Of a stretch of 64,000 bases of DNA, positions 23,964 through 40,438 are shown in pieces (within the stretch, counting starts at the first letter, position 1; every line of letters starts with the position of its first letter). The notes under the pieces are model-generated. The model ran no database searches and was not told the origin of the DNA. It was given only the letters and a program-made list of their open reading frames with translations. The position numbers were made by a program, and so were the translations under genes. The stretch lies in assembly GCA_963930655.1 (NCBI GenBank), contig OZ005619.1, forward strand, positions 19,863,752 through 19,927,751, in the 5' to 3' direction. This stretch comes from Myrica gale (taxonomy: Eukaryota > Streptophyta > Magnoliopsida > Fagales > Myricaceae).

Positions 23964-26900
23964 TCAACACCTGCAAGCGATTTTCCAGAGCGCTTGCTTG
24001 ATCATTCCCACTGGTGCAGTTGCCGCTCCTCGAAACTGAAACAAGTTAAAAGAATGAACATCAATAAACATTGAGAGTGAACACATTAAATCAACTTAAA
24101 AGCAAAAATAACTTCAGAGGGTCACTATGTTTGGGGCATTTCCTTTGTTTGACAACTGTTTGGAGTGCAGCAATATCAGATATCATTTTTGAAGTTATTC
24201 CAAAATGACGTAGATACCTTCGGAGATTGAAAGCAAAGTTAATCAGCACCTCGTTGCTTTTGCTTTACTTTCTAATGGCGTAGATCATTATAAATTATAA
24301 CACTCCATCAGAAGTTATTATTGCTAGAAATTCCCTCCAACACAGACTGATTGTACAAGATATGGATGTTAATGAAAATGCAAAAAAGGGGCCCGGTGGT
24401 GCCAGCCACTGTATAACCCTAGATAAGCATGAAGGACACACCTTAGATTTTAGTGTCAATGTCAGAATGCCATTCGGAGCAGATGATTGAACTGAGTGTG
24501 CTTCCAAGTGCAGATTATTTATTGCATCCATGACATCGAGCAAAACATACTCTCTGTAAGGACATCTCATCTCTATCAGTACCTCTTGCTCTTTTATGCT
24601 GACTTTTACATCTAACGGCAGGCTATCTTCAGGAACAACTCTGTTGAGCTCTGGACCAGTTTCGTCAAACTCACAGGCTTTCCTCTTGTTTATCCAAGAC
24701 TTCTTGCCATTATCGATCCTTTTCTTGTCACAATTATCTGATATCTGCTCTACCATATCCAGATATTTCCTTCTAGCTCTTTCTTCATAATCTACTGAAT
24801 CCATACAAGATTCTAACTCTTCTACCCTTGCCTCTAGCTCTTTCAAGTATTTAATTGTGTCATGAAGAATCGATGCTTTATCAATCTGCACAAACATGAA
24901 CAAGTGGATTAGCAAAAACATAGTAAGGACGTCAATTTTCTTTGTTCAAAGTAATAACAGCTGTTGTTTCTTATATTTAAAACCATTTTTGAAGACCTTG
25001 AGATCTGATTTGATATTCCATGTTTGCAAATCAAGATTTCCTGAAAATTTTGGGAATGTTGTGAAAATTGAAGTAAATTAGAGTTTTATTAGATTTTGTG
25101 AGAATGTAGTGAAAATTGAAGTTTTATGGGAGTTAGAGAAAAAGTGAAGAGAGAGATGATTTGAGTGATTTTTTTTTTTGTTTATTGTAATGGAAAGAGA
25201 TGATTTTGAAGTTTTTTTTATCATATTTTCTCGACCAAAATTTTGAGTTAGTTATGTTTGCAAATGAGAATTTTGGCCAATGGAAAGAGATGATTTTGAA
25301 GTTTTTTTTATCATATTTTCTCGACCAAAATTTTGAGTTAGTTATGTTTGCAAATGAGAATTTTGGAGTGGAGAGAATTTTGGCCAAAATTCTCAGTTTA
25401 TCTGCTTAAGCACTTCCACAAAAGAGGAGAGAAGTTTGTCAAAAGAGAACGGATGCTTAGAGGAAAATGATCTTTTCAGTCAATCAATGTTAATAAAAAC
25501 CTCCAGTAAATGATGATTGAATTACCTCACTGATAGAAGGAACCATTGACTTGAGAGCCAGAAAGTTTTCGTTCTCTCTTCTATTATCTGACAAAACATG
25601 TCCCGGGCAAATATCACCACTTTCTGATTTCCGAAGCCAATCCTTTCCACAATTATCCCTCTGGGACCTAAAAGAGCAACCACCATACATCAAAGGGACT
25701 GTAAATAAAATCTTTTTTAGCATGCTCTGCTGTGCCTGTGGCCTATAAGCATCACCAAGTGCTTCTTTCTTCCAACACAGAAAATTTGATCTGTGATCAG
25801 TATAGTGAAAGCGTAGATTTTCAATCAACCGTGGTGAGCTTCCGACAATGGCAGAAATAATTCTTCTGTAGTGCAAGTCATCGTCAGCTCCAAGATCCAA
25901 GGAACCTAGTTTTGTGTGATTGGAGTTTTGAAGTTCTTTTAAATGTTGATTTACATCTTCTCTATTCAGAGTAGAGAGAGCCTTTTCTTGATTTACAAAA
26001 GCTTCGGATATACAGTCACTGGAATTCATGGAATCCGGAACACCATTGCTAAAGTCATCATCCAAAACATGCCAGCTCTGAACTTGAGAAGCCCCACCAT
26101 TTATGCCATCAAGCATGAAGGAGTCTTCCGTCTGGTGATTGTGCTCACAGCCATTGGAACATTCATCAGGAGAATCCATGTTGATTTCTTCATGGATATT
26201 TCCACCTAATTCAATGATTCCTTCCCGATCAAACTTGATCCCTTCTGTGGGGGAATAGAGGTTCTCCAAAGGCAAAGTATCCATTATTTCCAGATTAGCG
26301 TTGGCACAGATTGGATCTCCATCATCATCTGCTTTAGGAGGAGCAGGGGAAGATTTGTCGGAACATACAGGCTTTGATAACTCTAGTAAGGAGGCTTTGA
26401 TGTGTTGAAGGAGACTAGGGTCCTCTGAGACCTTAAGATAGCACAGACAAGAAGAATAGTCAATAAGGCAGATAACTTGTGCTGCTGCACAAATTTATCT
26501 GTTATTGAATGAAAAATTTGGGAGTCCAGTTTCATAAAATAAAAATATTACCAGTTCGGTCACACCTAGCTCGATCACACCACCCAGATAGGGAAAACAT
26601 ACAACAGTCTGCAAAGTGAACCCAGAAGACTACATGAAAAAATATCCCAAGCCTAAAAAGAAGACATTGTGGACCGAATAGAGCTCTTACACGCTAATAA
26701 CAGCTTAGAGTTTGTTAGTTCAAAACAACCTGGATTTTATTATCTTTCCAAGTGTTACACATCAGAATAAAGGTGCTGGAATTTAGTGTGTGTAGAACGA
26801 GTCTAATTGGGCAAACTCCACTAGACACTATACATTGTCCTTCTCAATTTAAACTGTTCCATGTTTATATACAATACTTTCTACATATTTGATGGCTGAT

Positions 26901-28576
26901 GTTAACAGTGCTATCAGAGGGAATAAAGCATGAAACCATATGTAACTTTTCACATCCTTAAATGTAGAGGCCGATCACTTTGTGGCCTTTTCATTAAATA
27001 CAAACTGCATTAAAATTAAAAAACGACATTGCAAAAAAAAATAGCACGCGCAACATTATATATATATATAAAGAGAAATTACCATACCTGAATAGATGCG
27101 CTCTAGAACCAATGATCATGTACAGTTATAGGAAAACAAGTACACAAAGAAACACAGAAAGTTAGTTTAATTATCTGTTTGTAATATGAATTGGCTAAAT
27201 AACCAGTTGAAGCAGTAAAAAGTACGAAACAGATATCTGCCAAGGAAAACCGACCTTAGCTAGCAAAGATCGAGAGAATACTTTACTGTCTGCATATTGA
27301 GCATTGCATAACCAGATGGCTTGGCCATTTGCTAATGCTCTTCCAGGCAAACTGTGGGACAATAGCAGGAAGAATGATCCAAATATTAAAGTGAAGCACA
27401 TATACTAATAGAAATGATTAAACACAATGTTGCGTATCAGGGTATATTGCTAAGGAAAAGTCTTAAGCTTAGACGAGATAAAAGATTGGTACCCTTCGCC
27501 AGGACTGAATACGAAGGACATGCAAACCAAGTAATACCACTCAGCATCTGAGAGGTCCTCCGGAGACAATGCTGCAGAAGGCCTCTTGGCTTGTTGGTCG
27601 GCGTCACCTTCCAACAGAGACTGGTAAAGTTCTCTTAATTGCTCACTCCTCTGTAGGCCTATTTTATCAGCCTTAAGTTCCACAGCTTGGACTGTTTTCC
27701 TAGTCTTGATGTCTCCATTATAGTACCCATCACCCCATTCCAGTACCCTGAAGACATTAATCACAACATATCGTGTTAATGTAACCCACGAGAATATGAA
27801 CAAAAATGCAAGTACCTTGATAAGGTTAGGTCAATATGTTATAGGTAAGTGAAACAGATTACCCGCGTAGATTGCACGTGACTACAACTTGTTTGAAGTT
27901 CTGACCAAGCATTTTCCTTGAAAAACACTAAAATTTCGTTCCCAAGTTTTTATCTTTTTCATTTCCCAACTTTCCTTTCCAAATAGAAGAAAATACCCTT
28001 TTCAAGTGGATTCCTAATGCCTTGCAATCTCACTTTCCTTCTCTATGTACCAATTAAGTACGTAAGTTTCACCAAAGCAAACGCTAAGGTAGAATACAAT
28101 GAGTACTACAGGCACAAGCATCAGAAGCAAGTGAACCATATTCTTCTTTGATAAATTTCTTCCGCAGAACTACATCACCATATTACTTGCTGCAGGAAAG
28201 AAATAAAAATTACAAGGACTACTCTGAGTTGGACTTGAAAAGGAAGTTCCCAGTTTGGGATAACATTACTCCATGGAGCTAAAGACAGAAGGTGATGATT
28301 TATATTAGATTCCAAGTATCAGCATAAACTACCCCGATATGGAAGTAAAGAAACAGGATTTCACGAGAATAATACTATCAAAAAGCAAATGAAACAAGAT
28401 GGAGAAAAACAAGAAAGGAAAGTATACATCAAAACATGAAAGAGGCAGTACCCTTGCTGTGTGGTTGACAGTGACCAGAAAATTGCATAGCTCCACTGAA
28501 TGCTCCTCACAGCAACCGCAAGCCGTTTTCTTAGGTTCTCTGGCACCCCATCATGGGTTTGAGTGCCATTGGCCAT
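23964..28576 (-). CDS. MYC1: bHLH transcription factor of the MYC1/GL3/EGL3 group
   Basis: A nuclear partner of R2R3-MYB and WD40 proteins in epidermal cell fate and flavonoid control. Eight exons on the minus strand: 28576-28452, 27747-27493, 27351-27255, 27102-27088 (15 nt), 26608-26552, 26431-25526, 24885-24442 and 24035-23964. These total 1971 nt and 656 residues. Residues 10-185 form the bHLH-MYC_N MYB-binding region (RSIQWSYAIFWS, LEWGDGYYNGDIKTRKT, WYYLVCMSFVF). An acidic middle follows. The bHLH lies at about 461-511 and an ACT-like dimerisation domain at about 577-633. The basic region reads HVLSDNRRENENF: it is three residues short of the family spacing and lacks the His-Glu-Arg triad, so DNA contact may be weakened. 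Helix-loop-helix residues are intact. By memory the neighbouring genes match those of Arabidopsis MYC1 (At4g00480). Confidence 0.93.
25191..25366. repeat. Perfect tandem duplication, 90-bp unit, in bHLH intron 6
   Basis: The unit starting TGGAAAGAGATGATTTTGAA at 25191 is repeated at 25281. The two copies are identical over 86 bases. Identity implies a very recent duplication or an assembly artefact. It sits within the dispersed AT-rich repeat that occupies about 25000-25410 of the intron. Confidence 0.95.
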
Positions 28577-29736
28577 TTTCCGACAAGTAGCTCTTAATTG
28601 ATCTTATAGAATTTGGAAGGCCATCAACCCCTCAGTCCAAAGGCATTGTTTTCCGCTTTTTCAGTAGAGTGAGAAAAAGAAACTCAATTCGCTTCCCGTC
28701 AAGAATTCATAGTTGTAACATCCAATCAAAAATAATATAGATCAGACCAACTTGGAGTTGCCTTTAGTGAAGTGGAGTGGCGCAGTTGGTTGGACAGAAA
28801 ACCAGAAGGCTGTTATTGCTCCTCAGCTTTGACGTCGAAATATATAGTGACCAAATTGAAATTCTCTAGATAAAACCAAATAAAAAACAAAATAAAAAAC
28901 ACACAACTTCCTTTCTCTTCCGAGCTAAAAAGAATTAGAAAACTCGAATCCTTCCCCTACCCCCTTCGCTCACTTTGACTCCGAATGAAGGCCACAGTAT
29001 TGTTCTTGTTTTTTTGTATTAGCGGAGTACAGGCCACGTATATAAAAGAATATTATATCATGGTCCTTGAAAATTGATACCGAGAAAAGCAGCATATTAG
29101 TATATTACCATATAATAAAGATAGGGGAACTCCGCCATGGCCAGGCCTGCAGCTTTATTGTAATAACTTTTCTTGTTTGGGCCCTTTTAAAAGGCAATCT
29201 TTACTCAATAGCGCAACTGATATTTTGGTACAGAAAACTACAGTATCTCCTCTACAATAAAAGTAAAAACTTCAAAACTTTTTCCTGTTTTTACCTTCAA
29301 TTTTATCGGAGCACACGTTTAAGGTGGGTCATGCAAACAAAAAGAAAAGTCAAAAGGAAATATAAACTCACGTGAGCTTGGGCTTCTCCATTGGACAATA
29401 TTTGTTTTATTTTAGAGTCTTTTGCTTATTTTGGCCTTGGCTTTGTCATGAACTATAATCTCGATATCTCAATATTCTCTTACAGGCTGTAAAAACAAAG
29501 CAATACCCATTTTGGTTTGCCACCCGCTTGTACATTTTACATACTCTCGAGTATACTGGTATCATAGTGCAATGGTGTGAGAGTGAGAGATAGGTGTGTG
29601 TCCCGGGCGTGTGGGTCCCGCCCGAGACACACACCTGCTCGAACAGGATTTTTTTACCCGAGTAGGTGTGGGTCCCGGGCGGAACCCGGTCCCTCTATAG
29701 TTGCCACTGCATCCTGCGTGAATATCATAGAGAGAT
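28577..29736. other. Upstream region of the bHLH gene
   Basis: Contains the bHLH promoter and 5' UTR; no gene supported. Near 29592-29636 there is a long GC-rich hairpin (separate entry). The stretch at 28780-28800 resembles a tRNA 5' end by chance only. Confidence 0.6.
29592..29636. repeat. GC-rich hairpin with 18-bp arms
   Basis: AGGTGTGTGTCCCGGGCG (29592-29609) pairs with 29619-29636, with 17 of 18 positions matching and a 9-base loop. A third partial copy (AGGTGTGGGTCCCGGGCGG) follows near 29662. It lies just outside the hAT-like element and may be repeat-derived. Confidence 0.8.
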
Positions 29737-30815
29737 CAAAGGAGTAGGGGTGGGCAAAAAACCCGGGACCCGAATGTCCGACCCGTTTCTGACCCGATCG
29801 AGGCGGGTTTAGCCGGGTTCGGATTTAAATGTGAAAAAGAAACCGAATTTCGGGTTCGGGTTCGGGTATATTACTATACCTGACATACTACCCGAACTTG
29901 ACCCAAAACCGAAAAACAAAAACAAAAACACTTAATATCCTGAGGGTATTTTCTCCCCTTAGGTTAGGTCATTCGCGACGCAGACCCCCCACCTCGACAG
30001 CCTCTCTTTGAAAATTCTCCCTCCAGCGGCCAGCCGCCTCTTCACGCCCCGACTTCACTACCTCCCTCCAGCCACCGAGCTCCCCCTCTTGCCGTCGTGT
30101 CTCTGGTTTGTGCTCTCCTCTCTCTATTCGTTTCAACTTGTGATCTCCTCTGCGCTCTCATCTCTCTCCGTTTTTGGCCGCCAGCAAGTGAGCTGATGCA
30201 CGGTTTTGTACTACAAGCACATCCAAAATTATGTGAAGCTTCGTAATAAAACAAGTCTCTCTTTTCAAAGGTGTATGTGTTAGTGCATGGGTAAGTAGAT
30301 CTGCGTGAATCACGAATACTGTTGTGACTGCAAATTTAAAATTGAGACATAACATAGTTATTTTTGGGAAATATGCATGGTCAGGAGGATTGCAAATCAA
30401 TGATACTGTTGTTGAAGCATAAGGTGCACAAAAGAAAAACCTATGCAAGTGCTGCAATAGATGTATGGATAACCTATGCATGTGCTGCGACAGATTGGCT
30501 TAAAACCAGAAAAACAACCATGTAACATGATCTATGTCCTAGTCATGCCATTAAGCCAGACATAAATATCTGTCCGAGACATGTAGCAGTATAGAGTAGA
30601 TAAAATGGTTACGATGAATCAGAACTATTTGATTTCCAGAAAAACCTCCGAGCCAGCATCTATTTTCTTTGTAAATATCAAATGAATTTTTTAAGAACTC
30701 CGAATCCGCCCCGAACCCGAAATTTGGGTCCGGCTCGGTTCTTCACGCATGTTCGAATCGGGTTCGGGTTAAAATTTCCGAACCCAAACCCGGAATGACC
30801 AGCCCTACAAAGGAG
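29737..30815. mobile_element. Non-autonomous hAT-like element with 8-bp target duplication
   Basis: The element spans 29745-30807 (1063 bp). It begins TAGGGGTGGGCA and ends TGACCAGCCCTA, the reverse complement of TAGGGCTGGTCA, so 10 of 12 terminal bases match. Perfect 8-bp direct repeats CAAAGGAG flank it (29737-29744 and 30808-30815), typical of hAT transposons. Both subterminal regions carry many CCGAACCCG / CGGGTTCGG motifs in opposite orientation, the usual repeated transposase-binding pattern. It has no transposase; the internal ORFs are short Ser/Pro/Leu-rich translations of CT-rich DNA. Confidence 0.88.
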
Positions 30816-33800
30816 GATGGGCTGCAAGTGGGATACAAGTAGGCTTTTCATTTTAGTTTGTGGTTGATAGGTCGGGCGGGAAAATCATTATCTTCCTCGA
30901 TTTGAAGCTCGCTCAAGATTTTGACGGTAAGTGGTCGTGGAAAAGCGACACAGAGGTGCGCAGAGGCAGCCTTTTAATGAAAGGATGGCTGAAACTCTCG
31001 TCTAGTGTTAATTAGCAAGCAGCTGGAGTTCATTATTGGAGGGGGGCCAGGCGAAGAAGATGAGTGCCATCATACGCATTGTCTACTTGCGCAAATCACC
31101 CACTACTCTTGTCATTTTACAACTTTCTTGGACCTTGGACCCCCCCATGATAGTAAATATTCGCTCCAGGAATGCTCAACAACAGAAGCTATAGGAATGA
31201 CTCAATCTCTTGCTTCAGTGCCCACATGGACAATTTAATGACATTTCCTAGCGCTGCCCTGCCTTGATATAAGCTCTTTACCCTTTTTTAACAGGCTGTT
31301 CAGACTAATTTACGCACAACGCGTACCGAATAATTTTGAAATCTGATTAATCTTTTATCCCACATAAATCATATAATTATTAGATTAGAAATCTTGAATC
31401 GGTCTCAAAGAATTTATAACAATTAAATTTTTTTAAAAACTTTATAATGATTACACCACAAAGACTAGTATTACAGAGTATACTCATAATTAGTATAGAT
31501 GCGCGTAAAACATCTTGGTACTATTTATACAAACATTACATATAACATAAATCAGATAATACTTTTATAATAAAGTCTCCAAAATGTACAAACATGTAAG
31601 AGCTACATGGTTGCTCTGAATCCAACCATATTCCTCGGTTAATCTGAGACACTTTACCTTGCATAATCTTACGGAACCAAATATTCAAGAGACCAACCTA
31701 AAAGGGCAAAAAAAAGGATAGAAAGAATATATGTACCCGGCAAGGTCTGAGTGAAGAAGCCGAAATCTGCTTCAAAACAAACAGTCAGTCCAAGTGGTTG
31801 CTTTGGATTCTTGCGGTGAGTGAGTGGCTACGTACTCCCTACAACTATTATTAGGTTGCCCTGTCTGTTTTATTTTATTGCTCAAAGAAGAAAACAAAGG
31901 AGAGGAAAAACTCTAAAGAGAAAACCAAGGAAAAATTGCAGACTATCACGGGGGGGCATGTAAAACGTCTGGGACATCGAGTAGACGTGTACTGATTGGT
32001 CTATCGGGAATACGTTTGTCCAAAGATTTTTTCAAAGAGCAGGATTGCTGGAAAGCCAATGGCTATAAAAATACTATCTGACGTACAAAGCAAATTACAT
32101 GGTCATGGAGGATCTGCTGGCCCGCTGGGTTCTTGCATGTGAAATGACAACCCATTTGACACCACGACATAGTTGTCCCAGTCGTTTCGGTTTTTTTTTT
32201 TTTTTAGCCTTGGCTTTGTCCTGGAGTCCCCAAAGAGAACGCCAGCATTATTCGAGGAATTTAAAATTTTACTACATGGCATTTAATGGAATACGACAAC
32301 TATATTTATCAGTGGAACCATTGAAACGACTTCGTTTTTCCTTCATTAATTATTGCCAGGGTTAATTAATACCACGACACAATAATCGAAAATGACCACG
32401 CGCTTAAAGCAGGCCAGAATACTACTGACTAGTCAACAGGTAACCCCAATCGCCTATTAAGCGCGTGGTAACTTTTTCCATTTCGTTCGCTGTAGATTCT
32501 GCGATCCCATTCGAACCCGATAAATTCATTTTTATATTAAACTTCTATCTCTCTATATATATCTTTACACAAAAATAAATTTATATTCATAATATTTATT
32601 TTTAGCTTTTATGTGTTTTCATATAATATTTTGGTTATTTGATAATTTGTTCGAAATATCAAAAAGTTTGAGTCTATGTGATACAAAATGGATAAATACA
32701 AAATCGGGTCTATGTGATATATGCGAAAATCGAATTAGTCTTTGTGATAATAAAAGTATAAAATTAAAGGATATTCGGTTAAAAAATATTCACAGGATTT
32801 TTTTGAATCTTCACAATACAAAAAATTATACAACCAAACATTATTTTTAACACCACATAAAAATAACTACAACACGCATACCAATAAAGTTAACATCACC
32901 TAAAAATTCTTAAAAAAACACCACAACGAAACATCCTCTTAGTCTCTAATAAAAATAATTTTTTATTTTTATCAAATTATCATTTTTATTTTAAATAAAT
33001 ATAAAAAATTGATCCAAATCCTATCTTTTTTTATTTTTTTTACTAATTTCAACATTTTTAAATTTTTGAATTTCTATAATCGTACTCTCTTAAATTTGCC
33101 CTCCAAGAAAAAAAAAACTCTGTTCCCCCACCGACTGTCCATGTGCTCCGTGTCATTCAACTGCCGAGTAAGAATCTATATCCAAACGCCTAGCGTTAAA
33201 AAAAGAATGTAAAAATTTATTCAAACGTTTTTCAACCACATGTTAAAAGCTTACCCGTGAACCACACACATTTCTTTAATCATTGTTAAGGAGTTCAAAA
33301 GCTTGGGAGAGACTAGAGAGAACAAAAACAACCAACATCTTTTTCTTTTCTATTAAACAAAAGGAACAAGATCAAAACCTTCAAAATATTTTATATTCTG
33401 ATCACGTGGGATGCACATGAGAAGGGAATATATAGTACACCTAATTCCCCCCTCCCCCGCCCTTTTTGATCGACTAAAGAACCTTTGTTAATTAATCATT
33501 GAGGAGTCGTGACCATTTGCAAAATGTATAATGCTACCAAGTGGTTCTAAAAAAAATTTGACCCTGCCAATTGCCATTTTTTTAATTCGATTTTATTGTT
33601 AAATCATTAATATCCCTTGGCATTTTATATTAAAAAAAAAAGGTACGTACGGTCATCAATTGGTTATAAAATTAATTTGGTTGTTGGATAGATTACAAAA
33701 AGTTGTCTCGAGTTTCATGGTAGGTGTGCATAGAGAGAATGATGTTGTAGCACTAGGCTATTATAATGTGGATAAGTTCAACCCATTTCTTTTTGCGTTA

Positions 33801-35014
33801 AATAATAAATAATTTGGGTTGATGTCGAGGACGATGGAAGGATAAATTTTTTAATTGCTCGAATCAACCGATCGGGTGAGTAGTGTGAATTTAACGAGTT
33901 TTTGACTTATTAGTATAACTTATAATATATTCAAACAAAACTCCAATAAAAGTATGTTACATAATCAATAATCATTTTCAGTTTCAACTAAGAATGATTA
34001 ACGGTAGTGTAGGTAACGATTTGGCGAAAATCTTTTCCGTCTCCGTAATTGACGAAATCACATATTTGATACCGCTATTGCACCGCTAAGTCACAATAAC
34101 CACTCTTACCAGTTACGATACCGGTAGCAGCCACCGCCTGTGCAAATGAGCACTCCTACATGGAAATCACACAATGGAAGACTTTCCTAATGGTTTAAAA
34201 ATAAATAAATTCTATGATTTTTATAATGGTGTTTTCTTAAATCGAAAGAAAAGTATAATTTCACCACATAAATATAATATTCACATATGTTAGGAAAATA
34301 GAATAAATTCAAAGAATAATTATCCGAAGCACAATTCAAAGAATTATTTCAAATGGCAATCCGCAATTCGAGTAGGCCTTGGGCCATGGAGTAATTACAA
34401 TGCTTTTTTGGCCAGGATTACCTGTGGACATAGTTTGAGCTATTTTCTTAAACGGACCAAAAGAAAAAGTAAGGCCCATATAGTTGTTGAATTGAAATAA
34501 GCCCAAGCCCAACTTGTACCCAACCCAAAATGAACCTTCTCCAGTCATCTATCTGGATCCAATCCAATTAAAATATGCCAGCCTGAAGCCCTGAACGGGG
34601 GTCCTTGCACCACGCGTGCCATGCAGAATGGTCTGTTACCGTTACCCCATCCTCTTCCGAAGTTCGTTACACAGAACTGTTTCTCACTCTCTCTTTTCCT
34701 TCCATTCATTGAATAATCAAATAATAAAACTAACAAAAATATCTCGGATCCATAACCCATCTTCACGGTTCACGTTCCCTGCCACGCTACTTTCTCTACT
34801 TATTTGTTTGGTTCCCGAAGAAACTGTACGAACTGCGAACTTTAAAGGCTGAGCGTGTACTTTATTCAGTAGCTTCGAGTAAAAAATTCACTTCGCGGTG
34901 TACAGCTAACAGCATTCTCTCTTTCTCAGGAAAGTTTCCTAATTTTCCTTGAGAACAAACTGAAGTTTGGAAGTGTTTCCCATTTCCAACCTTTCCGAAA
35001 GGAACATCTTAGAA
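30816..35014. other. Long intergenic region upstream of the beta-amylase pair
   Basis: No gene supported over 4 kb. It is strongly AT-rich at 32520-33120. It contains a perfect 12-bp inverted repeat CCACGCGCTTAA / TTAAGCGCGTGG (32396-32407 and 32457-32468) and a CACGTG G-box near 33404. The last few hundred bases hold the promoter and 5' UTR of the first beta-amylase. Confidence 0.6.

Positions 35015-40438
<5,424 letters not shown>

Noticed and set aside
24596-24790. Plus-strand ORF inside the bHLH gene
   Set aside because: Antisense shadow of exon 7.
28770-28830. Possible tRNA gene (AGTGGCGCAGTTGGTTGG resembles a tRNA 5' half)
   Set aside because: No B box, no anticodon arm and no acceptor stem partner downstream; chance match.
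30008-30254. ORFs within the 29745-30807 element as a possible transposase
   Set aside because: Only 60-70 codons, low complexity, no hAT dimerisation motif.
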